A stretch of DNA of 64,000 nt, taken from contig VDMD01000009.1 of NCBI GenBank assembly GCA_007026445.1, positions 496,001 to 560,000 on the forward strand. The letters are read 5' to 3'. Origin of the DNA: Schizophyllum amplum. Its lineage: Eukaryota > Basidiomycota > Agaricomycetes > Agaricales > Schizophyllaceae. The notes under the pieces are model-generated. The model had not been told where the DNA came from, made no database searches, and was given only the letters and a program-made list of their open reading frames with translations. Both the position numbers and the translations under genes were made by a program. Below, in pieces: positions 22,631-33,013 of the stretch; the first letter of the stretch is position 1, and the number at the start of each line of letters is the position of its first letter.

Positions 22631-23467
22631 ATGCAATTCATCACCGCCTCCACCGTCCTCGCAGCTCTCACGATGTCCGCCATCGCTGCACCCGCGCCCC
22701 CCTTCGGCCATAATGATAGCAAGAACGGCAAGAACCGCGGCCAGAACGGCCACATCGGTCACAACGGCAAAGGTTACGGGCATGGCCACCACGGCGACGA
22801 GGCATCTGTCAGTACCTCCGCCACCGACATTTTCGAATCGACAGCCACCAACATCTTCGAGCCGTCGGCCACGGACAGCGTCGTTGCGTCAGCGACGTCG
22901 GATATTTTCGAGACATCCAGCATAGACGAACCATCGGCCACGGATACCTTTGACGTTTCGGCGACCTCTGATGTCTTCGAGACATCGAGCATCGACGAGC
23001 CATCGGCAACGGACAGCTTCGTTGCGTCGGCGACCTCGGACATCTTCGAGACGTCCAGCATCGACGAATCGTCGGTCACGGATAGCCCCATTGCGTCGGC
23101 GACTTCGGACGTCTTCGAGACATCCAGCTTGGAGGATCCCCTCACCGATGTACCATCTAGCACGTTTGAGGCGGAGACGTTGACGGAGAGCGCTAGTCCG
23201 ACCGTCACCGACCCTGCGTTGATCGAGGTTATCGCGAGCGCCAGCGTCGAGGAGGGGTTCGTCCGTCGCAACCTCGAAAGCCTTCGCCCCGATGTGTACA
23301 GCATCGTTTCGGAGTTGTCTGGCGCCCTCCCCAGCTTCTTGAGCCACCTCAGCGAGCAGGTCGCCTCGGCGACCCTCACCATTCCCACAGACCGCCCTAC
23401 GGCCATATTCTCCAGCGCCCTGTCCGGCAGTACGGTTAGCGTCGGCGCAGCTGTAGAGTTGGATTAG
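22631..23467 (+). CDS. Secreted Ser/Thr-rich protein with 23-aa tandem repeats
   Basis: 278 aa, one coding exon. A signal peptide (MQFITASTVLAALTMSAIA, likely cut before APAPP) marks it as secreted or cell-surface. Next comes a Gly/His/Asn-rich segment (about 25-55, many NG/GH pairs). Then tandem repeats of 23 residues with consensus like SATSDIFETSSIDEPSATD cover about 62-175, three to four clear copies plus degenerate ones. They are acidic and Ser/Thr-rich, a good O-mannosylation substrate. The C-terminal ~100 residues contain a helical part (RPDVYSIVSELSGALPSFL) and a hydrophobic Ser/Ala end that is too polar for a clear GPI signal. Start chosen after the 5'-UTR intron. Function unknown; a wall or matrix protein is plausible. 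Confidence 0.75.
   Translation: MQFITASTVLAALTMSAIAAPAPPFGHNDSKNGKNRGQNGHIGHNGKGYGHGHHGDEASVSTSATDIFESTATNIFEPSATDSVVASATSDIFETSSIDEPSATDTFDVSATSDVFETSSIDEPSATDSFVASATSDIFETSSIDESSVTDSPIASATSDVFETSSLEDPLTDVPSSTFEAETLTESASPTVTDPALIEVIASASVEEGFVRRNLESLRPDVYSIVSELSGALPSFLSHLSEQVASATLTIPTDRPTAIFSSALSGSTVSVGAAVELD
22817..23140 (+). repeat. 69-bp coding tandem repeat
   Basis: Copies encode SATSD(I/V)FETSSIDEPSATD plus four variable residues; period 69 bp, about four diverged copies in frame. Codon-level differences between copies show it is not a very recent amplification. Confidence 0.7.
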
Positions 23468-25107
23468 CGGCTCTCGTCAGCGTTCATTTTTTCATTAGAG
23501 ATAACCATGTTTCTGCAGACAGATTACATTCGAACTGTGACAGGAGGCAGTTATACAGTACCAGTATGACACCGTGTGGACCTCATATTTAGAATTTCGG
23601 ACTTTTGCGTTGTACCCAAGTACTTAGGACATTATCGCTCGAAGGTTTCTTTACTTACTTATATTGCCCGTGTCTTCCAACGCTAAGCGCAGCATGAATA
23701 GAGATTGCGTTATCTCACCAGCGCGACATTCACGATGCGAAAAGTTGGAAAAGGCCATCTGAATTGTGCGTTCGGCAAGCTCAGAGGTATAAAGGATTGC
23801 GGCGAAGGGTCTATGAGCAGTGCCATGGCGAAAAGTCCGTTCGCCTCTTTGCGGTGACTGCTCATCGCATCCGCGTCGCTGCCCTCGCTGGGCGGCACAG
23901 CTCATGCGCACATCCACCGCACTCTCAGACGACATTGCTGTGTTTGGGAAATAAGAAAATTTGTGTCATGCCACTTGATAAGTTGTCTTGAGATTTCGAC
24001 CAGGCTGGGAGTCGTGCTCACCTGCAACCTGTCTCCACCCCCCTGCAGAACCACAGAGACAATGGGGGTGGCGTCCCTCAACCAAAGAGCTCAAGAGACG
24101 AGAGCAGGACCACAGTGAGCCGCAGCCTGAACTCAAACTGTAACGCGTGACCATCACGGTCCTTCATACAGTCTTTGTCTAATCCACACAAGCACGTGCG
24201 TCCTAAAAAGGAATGGCGTTGTTGGCGCCGCCGCTGCCCCGCAAACCCGCAATTAATGGGGAATTAACTCGTAAATACGGACACAGCTGTCTCGCAGGGA
24301 TGTCAACAAAGGTCCCGTGATGTTCGTTGTCCTCAACCACCACCACCAACCGCGCCGTCGACACACACATCGACGCCCCGGGGCCGGAATTAGTGGCAGC
24401 GTGCGGCGGCGCTGCCCGCCGTCTACGAGGTACGTAGTGGGCACGTCATCGCCGTACGACGCGCTCACTGACGCGCCCAGAATCTACGCGCCGCCGTCGT
24501 CGCCAACGACGACGACACAAGACGGCGAACACGCGACACCCCGACTTCGGCAAGCGCCGAAACTACCCCCAGGCGGCCAGGCCCTCCCCTTACCCGCTCC
24601 TCCCCATGCTCGTCGCCTGTGACGAAGCCTTGTCGACGCCGCCTGCCGCTTACATGCGGCGGCGCGGCGGCGGCACCCCCTGATGTTCTGGCTCGTAGAA
24701 TAACGTACATACTATCCGTATACTGTACACCCTGCATGAGAAAACAATGAAATCTTGTGTCCAAGTGAAAGAACTCGCGCTGCCTGCCTGCCCAACTCTG
24801 CCTTTCTCTGCATCATCAAGCAAACCCGAATTTATTATGCTATATTGATCCTCTGGGGCGTTCAACTCGTATTTTCCTGGATTTATGTGGGGCCACGTGC
24901 CTAAACGGAAGGGAGGACGGCGCGCTTTGACACTTAACCCCGTTTGGGGTCACGTGCTTGTGTGGAATCGACGGCATCTCCTTCATACTTATGACCGTGA
25001 GAAGGTTGCCATGTCACAGGCAGCCTGCAGCCAACTCCGACCTGACTCCTGCCCGACTCTCTCACGAAACTGACAAACGCCGTTGCTTGTTTTTTCACTT
25101 GGCTGAC
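23468..25107. other. Gene-poor region upstream of PAQR gene
   Basis: About 1.6 kb with no supportable gene. Open frames at 24317-24622 (+) and 24465-24764 (-) overlap antisense, are His/Arg/Pro or Arg/Ala-biased and look like chance frames in a CG-repeat-rich stretch. Three CACGTG E-boxes occur at 24193, 24894 and 24951; the last two lie 150-215 bp before the PAQR start. Confidence 0.5.
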
Positions 25108-26399
25108 ATGCAGCGAATTCAGCGTGCATGGAACTCTGCGGCGGCTAACCCCGTCGACGCCGCGCAGAGAATTATTGCAGTCTCCAAGACCATCGCGTGG
25201 GCCGAACTCGAAGAATGGCAGAAGGACAACGAATACATTCTAGAGGGCTACAGAAGGTTATTGTCCCAGATTAATGGATACCAAGTTAACTTACGGACAC
25301 ACACATGCAGAACCCAGAATAGCTGGAAGGACACCTTCCATTCCGTCTTTGCATGTATGCATGACTCTCGCTATGGCTTCAGTATCATGGCATCGCTAAT
25401 TCATGCATGACCATGTACATACTTAGATGTCCACAACGAGACCGGTTGGCGCAATTTCCGAATACTGGCCTCGTTCTCTTCGGCTGACGCTGATAATCAG
25501 TGAACATACACAGTCACCTCTGGGGCGCCGTCCTCTTCGTGTATCTCATCGTGACATTCCCGAGCTACATACGCCGATTTCCAGAAGCTACGTGGATAGA
25601 TGTCGCCGTTGCTTGCGTCTTTCTCTCCTCGGCTGTATTCTGCCTCTCCGCGAGCGCTTTCTACCATGCAGCCTCAAGCCATTCCTACTCGGTAAGACAT
25701 CTCTGCCATTTCCGACACGCTCGTTGTAGATCTTACTTCGGCTGTGGCATAGGTCGCGCGCCGCTGCCATGCGCTCGACTACTCTGGCGTTGTAGTCCTC
25801 ACTGTCGGTTCCTTCTACCCGTCCTTGTACTATGGCTTCTACGGCGACGCACGTATGCAGGCCGCCTACATATCTGGAATCACTTTGATCGGCATAGGTA
25901 CGTCGTTCCGTGCGATGCATAAACCACTATGATACTATTGATGCGCGGCTCCGCTGTATTTGTGATAGGTGCCGCCTACGTAGTGCTTAGCCCGGAGTAC
26001 TCAAAGCCCACTCATCGAGGCACGAGAACATCCGTATTCATCGCGCTCGGCCTGTGCGCTGTAGTGCCTGTTGCCCACTGGTTCTTCACGCATGGTGCGA
26101 GCACGCTGCTCCTGGATATGGGATATGGATGGCTCGTTGCGTCAGGCGCGCTATACATCGCCGGAGCACTGATATAGTACGCTTCCTCTCCCCGGAGGGC
26201 CCGGAATCCGACTGACATCCATCCGTTTCTCAGCGCAAACCGCATCCCGGAGCGCTATTCGCCAGGCACGTTCGACTACTACCTATCCTCCCACCAGATC
26301 TTCCATGTCTGCGTGGTGTTGGCGGCCTTAGCACACCTAGCGGGCGTACGAAAATCGATAGAATACACGTACGCAGGGCGCCTACACCGCGGAATGTAA
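25108..26399 (+). CDS. PAQR / hemolysin-III family seven-TM receptor
   Basis: Adiponectin-receptor/Izh-type membrane protein; yeast relatives affect lipid and zinc homeostasis, and metazoan relatives act as Zn-dependent ceramidases. Seven exons: 25108-25256, 25311-25354, 25427-25444, 25501-25691, 25753-25897, 25969-26176, 26234-26399, giving 306 aa. Hallmarks are [19 protein letters not shown] before TM1, [11 protein letters not shown] after TM2 (first zinc His), LDYSGVV in TM3, and the C-terminal [16 protein letters not shown] (remaining zinc His pair). Seven hydrophobic segments are present. Exon 3 is only 18 nt, yet it encodes part of the conserved NET motif, so it must be included. Ligand unknown. 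Confidence 0.95.
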
Positions 26400-27178
26400 A
26401 AAGCGCTCTTATCGACGGATTGGACTGCTTCGAAGCGTCATGGTGCCGGAGCCGCTCAATAGCAGCTGCGAACGTCTACTTCCACGTGTAAGTGCTGGCC
26501 CGCACCACGGATCCCCATTTCCCGCCGGCTACCCGGTTGATCATGATCTGTTTCGACCGGGCGATGTTGAAGTTGGCCGACCCGCTCCATCCGCGTGTAT
26601 CTGCGCGCTGTCGACGAGGTGACGACGTCCGAAGGTGGCGGCGCGACATAAATGGGACATAGGCGTCGACTCGGATGCGAGCCGTGTCGCGGAATTCATA
26701 TGTCGTGAGTGTCTATCACTGTTTTTGCGCCTTGACAGTTGCTGCATGATGACGGGTCTGGCAGACATATGCCACTTCGTACAGCAGCCCGGAGGGCAGA
26801 CGGTTGAACGATCTCCGCCTCTAGTCGTCTCCGTCCGGGAAGGAATGAGCACGGCGCAGGCTTGATCGTCCAATCAAGCCCCGACAAGCATGATACGTGC
26901 CAGGTCTCGCTCGCCGGTGACTCGTTGGTGTCGGTGGCTTCGCATTCCACGCGCTCCATGCACTACATGTGCAGGCTGTACAGCGGCTCCGGAGGCTGGC
27001 ATTCTCACAAACCTGACATTCCACGAGCGAGGAAGGCTTAACCTCGAGGGCCGACCTGACTTCCTCTTCTCCATCAAGAAGCCCGCTGCTGGATGTATAT
27101 AAAGGACCGACATGTACAGCTCATGTCGTCGACCTTGCTCAGACCCGGCTTACCGCAGCTACTCACATACGGCTCATC
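26400..27178. other. Intergenic region with P450 promoter
   Basis: About 780 bp, no gene supported. A strong TATA box lies at 27096. The remainder shows no repeats or coding signal. Confidence 0.5.
27096..27104 (+). promoter_or_regulatory. TATA box of the P450 gene
   Basis: TATATAAAG, 83 bp upstream of the P450 start codon at 27179; a good core-promoter match suggesting strongly regulated expression. Confidence 0.6.
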
Positions 27179-29081
27179 ATGCCCGCCGTCGCTGTCCCCA
27201 AAGCTGTTGCGACGCTGCTTGCGTCGCCATGGATGGTGCAACTGGTCGGTGCGGTCACGATCGTCGCGCTCCTTGCCGCATGCATACGAGGCGCGCCGAC
27301 TGACCCTGCTATCCCTCCCTCCCTCCCCTGTTCTATGACGAGGACCATCCGCTCCTTCTTCCACGCTCGTTACGACTTCCTCAACTGGGGTTTCCACGCA
27401 ACTGGGAAGTCAATATACCAGTTCCACCTGCTCACGGTACGTATGCATACCGCCGAGATCGACGATTGCCAGCTGACTCGCGCGTAGACCAAGGTCATCG
27501 TGCTTTCGGGAGAGCAAGCCCGTCACAGTTATTTCAGCAACAAACATTTTGATCTCACGCGAGGGTCCAATCTGCTGTCGGTGGTGAGCGACTGCGCCGC
27601 GGGCCTCAAAGACTTCGTCCTGAACCTCGATTCAGGTCCCGGAGTTCCCAGGCATTACCTCTGAGCTTCGCCCGGACACGATCGGCAAGATTCACAGGCG
27701 GCTTGGCGAGATCCAGCGGTCGCCCTTCCTCGCTGACCGTGCGTCAATCCCGCGCCGTTCCTCCGCCCACGAGACTGACCGAAGCCGCGCAGTCATCCCG
27801 CGCATCCTGGACGATTGTCGGATCAAGCTGGGACGATGGGGAATGCGTGGGCGCGCGAACCCATTCGACGCGGTTTATGACGTGCGTCTTCGAGTCCGCG
27901 CGCACTGCCGTGTATGCGCCATTGACTCACCACCTGTATACGCAGGTTATCTTCCAGCTGACCGTGCGGTGTCTTTCGGGCACGGAGATCGCGGACGACG
28001 ACGCCGTGGTCGCGCTACTGAAGCGGCAGTACGACGTGCTGGCCGAGACAACGCCGACTACGGTGCTATTGCCATGGCTGCCAACTCCTGCGATGGTCCG
28101 AAAGCTGCGCGCGACTAAGGTAGTATACGACACGGTGGTCGCGGCTGTCGATGCGCGAGAGCGCGGAGGCTGTGCGCGGGACGATACACTGCAGCTTCTA
28201 CTGGACGCGGGCGATGACCGCGCGACAATCATCGGGGTACGCTCGGTCCCTTAATTACTATGGGACCGCCCTCGCTAATGCTTCCGTTTGACGTAGTTCA
28301 TAATGGGCCTATTAGTTGCGGGCGCGCGAGCAACGGGCACCACGGCGAGTTGGCTCGTCGTCTATCTGAGCGCATACCCGGAGTGGCGCGTGGAGGCCAA
28401 GGAGGAGATCCTGCGCCTTCTCGCCACGCATGCGACGGAGTCCGCGACCTCGCCTCTCCAAGCGCGCCTCGCGAGCATTCCGCTTGCGGCCTGGGAGGCG
28501 GACACACCTGTGTTCGATGCCCTGATAAGGGAGACGCTGCGCATCGCGCAGCCTCACACCGCCATCCGGTAGGGTACCTTCTCTATGGGCTGCCCACGCG
28601 CTCATCTTACGTGCCCTCGCGCTGATGCTATATGCCCTCGCAGGAAGAACTTGGGTCCCGACGTGCTCGTTGACGGGAAACTGGTCCCGGCGGGAGCGCA
28701 TGTCGTCTATCCGTTCAGCGATGTCCACCTGGACGAGGCGCTGTACCCATCGCCTTGGGTCTTCGACCCAACGCGACCTGCGCGGCAAGGAAAGATGGAG
28801 TACCTGGGCTTCGGTGGCGGTGCGTGAATAATTCTCATTCGTTTTCGCTGGCTTGCTCACTCGTCCTCACAGGCAACACAGTTTGCCTCGGAAACCGCCT
28901 GGCAAAGATGATGATCAAGCTGTCGACAGGCATGTTCTTGCTCGCGTTCGAAAGCTCTGTCGTGGACGCTACCGGGATCGCTCTTGCCGAAGCCCCAGTT
29001 CCCGACTGGAACGACGCGGTGCATGCGAGGCCGACACGGCCATGCTACCTCGAGTACGAGCGTACGAAGGTTATCTTGTAA
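27179..29081 (+). CDS. Cytochrome P450 monooxygenase
   Basis: Haem-thiolate monooxygenase, ER-anchored by an N-terminal hydrophobic segment (about 18-36). Eight exons: 27179-27436, 27488-27583, 27636-27738, 27793-27881, 27946-28236, 28297-28568, 28644-28819, 28873-29081, giving 497 aa. I-helix AGARATGTTAS (about 287-297) carries the oxygen-activating Thr pair, ETLR is the ExxR pair (about 357-360), and FGGGNTVCLGNRLA contains the haem ligand Cys (about 433). All required P450 signatures are intact, so it should be active. The haem loop has Asn-Thr in place of the more common His/Arg. CYP family not assignable by eye. No biosynthetic cluster partners are visible nearby. Confidence 0.93.
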
Positions 29082-30838
29082 GGTCCCGGAAGTTCACACG
29101 TAGGATCCTGGAGGCTCGCATGTAGCCTCAGCCTGGATTCTATAGGGGAGGGGAGAGTCGATTATTATAATTCGATCCAGATCTCAGGGACCCGAGCAGC
29201 CCAACGGATGCCCCCAAGTCGGCTCCGGAGAGCGACCGGAGGCACGTGCAGTCTTCCTGCTTCACCCACCGGCGACCTGCAGGCGCGTTCCCTTGAAATT
29301 GTCTGAGATGTGCACAGTGTTGATAGTGGAAAACATAGCACGCACCTGAGGATACCTAAGCACTAGAGGGCTGCCGGTTATGGCAGAACGCATCCACCGA
29401 CATCGTTGCCGATGTTGTAGCCGCCACGTGCAACACCGGTATGATTTGGCACGTGATGAATGTTCGACATCTTCAAAAAAAACTCGTAACTCAACATCGC
29501 GTTTGTTCTTACACAGGTGTCTGCATCTCTGCATACCATTCTAGCACCCATGAGTGTATCAGCGTGACACGGAGCCCTTAAGAAGATCTCAGGGCCTTAC
29601 AAACAGTGAAGACATGGATTTTGCGACAGCGGCTGTTGCCGGATGCGTCACGGTGACGGGCGTCAAGAGCAAGGCAGGAACTTGAGATGGCGGGAGCCGA
29701 AAAGACGTCGTTTTAGTGCCATCAGCTTCTTCAGTCTAAATCGAATAATAATAATCGACTATGCGCTCTTCTATAGGGTGCCGCATGCGAGTCTCGGCTC
29801 CGACATCTGCTCTCTTACTTAATGGGCGTGAGACCATGCCCATGGAAGTGGTGTCGTTGGCCCTGATCGTGTGTAGGCCTTGTATTCTCTGATTGGGGGC
29901 GCGTGCTTTGTACCCACCGCGGAGCATAGTTTCCCGCGCACTGGACTAACCTTACTAGCTTGTTTTGAGACCGCATTATAGTCTGTAGGATATGTATATG
30001 TAAATCTATAATAGCAGCAGCGCGCGAGCAAAGCGATACAAGCGTCAATGCAACCAAACAAGCGCCTGCTTCAACAGAGTAACGGCCTTGCTCACAGCCG
30101 CAACTTCGAAAAATCTTTCAATCAATGTCCCTGGTCGAGTATGCTTGATTGCGTCGCTGTCCCTTACCTCTTCCCCGCCTCCCGCCGTGGTTCTTCCTAT
30201 TTGCCTTCGAGTGCGCTCATAAGCCCGCGGCTTGCTTTAGGTCTAGTGCGCTCGCCTGTTTCGTTGTGGTATGTTGTACAAGACGAGAGAACCCTGTGAG
30301 TGCGGCGGCAGGTTGACTGTGGGGTTTAGGTCCGGACTTTGTGGATCACTTCGAAATTGAAGCTTACCGGCGGAAACAGTATCGTATCCTAGCCCCAGCA
30401 CCATCGAGTACAAGATCAGCTGATGGTGGACTGATGAGACGAACTTGGCTCGCATAAGGGAGCGCTTATTTTGGACGCATTGCCGAGCCAATATCCAGCT
30501 CTTGAAGGCCGTTATGGTATGTCAGTGCAACAATCCTTGGTCGGGCACACGGATAGCAAGCAAGCTCGTCGCTGTGGCGGGGAAGGGAGGTTTATCTGCC
30601 CCATTGCCAGTCCAGAGGCGCTACGGCAGCACAGTAGCACTCGTCAGGGATCAGGGTGGTCAATCGAGGTGTGGGTGTGGCTCGCGCGCGCTGAAGCATA
30701 ATGGACTGAGAAGGTTGAACGCAATAACGGGCGACAGCAAGCTGACTGGGAGTGGTCAACTGATATCGATTAGTCATTATTGAAGTAGAATACTGGTCGC
30801 GAACATCCGAACCTCCATAGAAAACCCAAGGCCAACTC
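29082..30838. other. Gene-poor region containing a possible MITE-like element
   Basis: About 1.75 kb without a credible gene. It contains the symmetric repeat arrangement described at 29138-29778 and three CACGTG motifs between 29242 and 29455. Frames such as 30048-30299 have no homology. Confidence 0.5.
29138..29778. mobile_element. Putative non-autonomous MITE-like element
   Basis: TTCTATAGGG occurs directly at 29138-29147 and 29769-29778. Just inside each copy (10-bp and 9-bp gaps) lies an 18-bp AT-rich sequence, 29158-29175 and 29742-29759, which are inverted copies of each other at 17 of 18 positions and nearly self-palindromic. The interior (~566 bp) has no ORF. The layout resembles a target duplication flanking terminal inverted repeats, but the gaps between the two are unexplained, so this is tentative. 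Confidence 0.3.
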
Positions 30839-31477
30839 TTACTCGAGTTCGAATTTATCACGATTGCGCCCATCGCGCGCGCTCCCCATGTCCGCCTTGT
30901 CTTGCATAATCTTCTGCGTCTTTAGCTTCTCCTTCAATCGCTTCAGCGTGTGGAATTGGTCCGTGTCCCTCCGCTCCGCCTTCAGCGCCCGCATGCGCTT
31001 CTCCTTCGACGGCTCCCACCGCGTGCGCAGGATGCGCCGTACGGCCTCCGGGCTGATCTTGAATCGTTCCGCCAGCACGGGCGTGTTGAACTTCTCCGGG
31101 TCGACGTGATGCAGCTGGCGAAGGCCGTCCATGGCCTCGCGCGAGAGCTTGCGCGGGGGATTCCAGCCGTCGGGGAAGCGCTCCTTCATAGTGCGCCGGT
31201 GGACTGCGAAGGGTTCTGGGGTAGAGGTTCGTGGGGGCTTGCGCCGGTGAAGGGGTGCGGTCCCGGGTTTGATGCCATTCACCGCGTCGTCGTCCTCAGA
31301 CAGGTCGACGGGGCCGTCATCGTCGAGGATGGAGCGGGGCGCGGGAGAGCCGCGCAACCGCCATTTGGCGCGCGCTTCGTCGGATATTGCAGATGAATAT
31401 GTTCTGCGGAAGATGGTGTTTGCACTTGTGGACAGTGTTGCGAGCAGCGGGCGGCGGGAGCAGCAGGCTGAGGCCAT
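30839..31477 (-). CDS. RRG9: Mitochondrial RRG9 / neugrin-family protein
   Basis: Required-for-respiratory-growth protein 9 homologue; the family acts in mitochondrial genome or ribosomal RNA maintenance (neugrin in humans). One exon, 212 aa. The N-terminus (ASACCSRRPLLATLSTSANT..RRTYSS) is a good mitochondrial targeting peptide. The family core is at about 115-170: GWNPPRKLSREAMDGLRQL, then PVLAERFKISPEAVRRILR and TRWEPS, a helix-turn-helix-like module, followed by a Lys/Arg-rich helix. An in-frame Met-less extension to 31531 exists (first ATG choice is 31477). Divergent from SWP1, 129 bp between starts. Confidence 0.88.
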   Translation of the reverse strand: MASACCSRRPLLATLSTSANTIFRRTYSSAISDEARAKWRLRGSPAPRSILDDDGPVDLSEDDDAVNGIKPGTAPLHRRKPPRTSTPEPFAVHRRTMKERFPDGWNPPRKLSREAMDGLRQLHHVDPEKFNTPVLAERFKISPEAVRRILRTRWEPSKEKRMRALKAERRDTDQFHTLKRLKEKLKTQKIMQDKADMGSARDGRNRDKFELE

Positions 31478-31606
31478 TGCGGGAGGGAAACAAGAGCGAT
31501 CGCTCCGGTCCGGGAAGCCGACGGGCGTCACTTCTGCGCAGCACGTGACTCACCCAGGACACGTCCATCTCGCAGCGCGCCGTCACCGTGTCCCTCGGCG
31601 ACGACG
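31478..31606. promoter_or_regulatory. Divergent promoter, RRG9 and SWP1
   Basis: Only 129 bp separate the start codons. A GCACGTGAC element (CACGTG near 31542) lies centrally and could control both genes. Confidence 0.5.
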
Positions 31607-32675
31607 ATGTTGTTATCATCGCTCATTCTCTCTGCGCTCGCCGCGCTTGCGGCGGCGTCCCCACTGACTCTACAATCCGCTCGCTTTACTGTCACGAGCG
31701 AGGCGGGAGCACAACTGCGCTCTGAACCGTGCGTACTCAGACGCGCCGTCTGAGTCCGTATACTGAACTTGAGCTCCAGAATATCCCTCCGGCACAAGTC
31801 TATGGCCCCAGTGACCCTTGCTCAGACGGATAACCTAAAGATTGCGTTTCAAATCCTGAACAAGGAGACGGGCGAGGGCGTGCAACCGCACCAGGCGTTC
31901 CTGCGCTTCTACGACGCAGAGTCAGGCGAGGAGGGCGTCCAGCCGATCCGCGTCGGGTCTGGGGGGAAGGCCAAGTTTGAGATGGTGCGTGCTCATGCTG
32001 TATATCTTGTTGTCCTACTTGGACTTACCAAATGTGACCCAAAGAATATGGCCAAGCCGCCGGCATCACTACCCCCCACTACGACGAACCCGCTGCAAGT
32101 CAGCCTGATTATCGGCTCGTACGAGCACTCGCCGCTGAAGGCATACATCTTTGATCTCATCGTTCCGCCCTCGCAACCCGCGCCTGTGCACCCTGACGAG
32201 GCGAGCTTCCACCTGCTGCCGGAGATCCAGCATACGTTCCGCCCCGAGCAGAAGTTGCCGCCCAAGTTTGTGTCCTTCGTGGCGTCGTTTGCTGTGTTGG
32301 CACCGTGGTTGGTTCTTTTGGGATTGGTGAGTCGCTGCGTCCATGGGTGATAGCGTCTATGCGCCACTATGCTATGGGTTCATCCTTTATGCGTTATGCT
32401 TCCCCTCCCGCCTTCCTTGTTTACAGGCGCGAATCTTGTGCTGACTCTTCCTTCAGTGGTCTCAAGTCACACCAAGGCTGCCTCGCTTGGCATCACCCAA
32501 CATATTGCCCTTCACCGCCGCGCTCGGCGCGTTCGAGGGTCTCCTCGTCTGGTACTGGGTCGACCTCAAGCTCGGGCAGGTCCTGCTGTACGGCGCATGC
32601 CTGGGTGTGGTGGCGCTCTTTGCGGGCAAGCATGCGCTTGCGACCATTGTTGAGGGTCGCTCTGGGAAGGCCTAA
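31607..32675 (+). CDS. SWP1: Oligosaccharyltransferase subunit SWP1 / ribophorin II
   Basis: ER-membrane subunit of the OST complex that N-glycosylates nascent proteins. Exons 31607-31728, 31780-31984, 32045-32326 and 32457-32675 give 275 aa. Signal peptide LSSLILSALAALAAA, a lumenal domain with QTDNLKIAFQILNKETGEG and GSYEHSPLKAYIFDLIVP, then LPPKFVSFVASFAVLAPW and two further TM helices with LGAFEGLLVWYWVDLKLGQ, the signature C-terminal block. The last intron is 130 nt and contains a competing acceptor about 30 nt upstream; only the acceptor at 32456 gives the conserved WSQV.. continuation. Confidence 0.95.
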
Positions 32676-33013
32676 AAGCATACGCCTTGTATTAACCTGC
32701 TAAAGTAGACGAAAGAAAGTTCACGAATCACGCCAGGTCGACACTGGCATCCGTTGGACTCGAATCTTGCGTGATGAGTTTGCGTTGTAGATGAATGGCA
32801 TTCGTGAAGGTGCTACGCCAGACACCAGCCCGGCACTGTCCACAGTACCCACTAGCACCTCGCAGTCGCACATAAGCCACATAGATTGAAGTCTTATGGG
32901 CGTTTGTGTATCGTCGTGATGCATCATCACATGTCACATCACACTGATGCGCCCCTAGCGCGCCTATCACACTCGCATCTCATCAGCTTGTCTTTGTACT
33001 TTTACCACCCAAT
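32676..33013. other. Intergenic region
   Basis: About 340 bp between SWP1 and the F-box gene. CT/CA-rich leader in the last 80 bp; nothing else. Confidence 0.45.

Noticed and set aside
22774..23406. 210-codon minus-strand frame with repeats
   Set aside because: Antisense of the tandem-repeat secreted protein; the + strand has the signal peptide, TATA box and UTR intron.
24317..24764. Possible His/Arg-rich small gene
   Set aside because: Two overlapping antisense frames with simple-sequence composition and no promoter or splice support.
27179..29081. P450 as part of a secondary-metabolite cluster
   Set aside because: Neighbours are a PAQR receptor and gene-poor DNA; no synthase, terpene cyclase, transporter or tailoring gene is adjacent.
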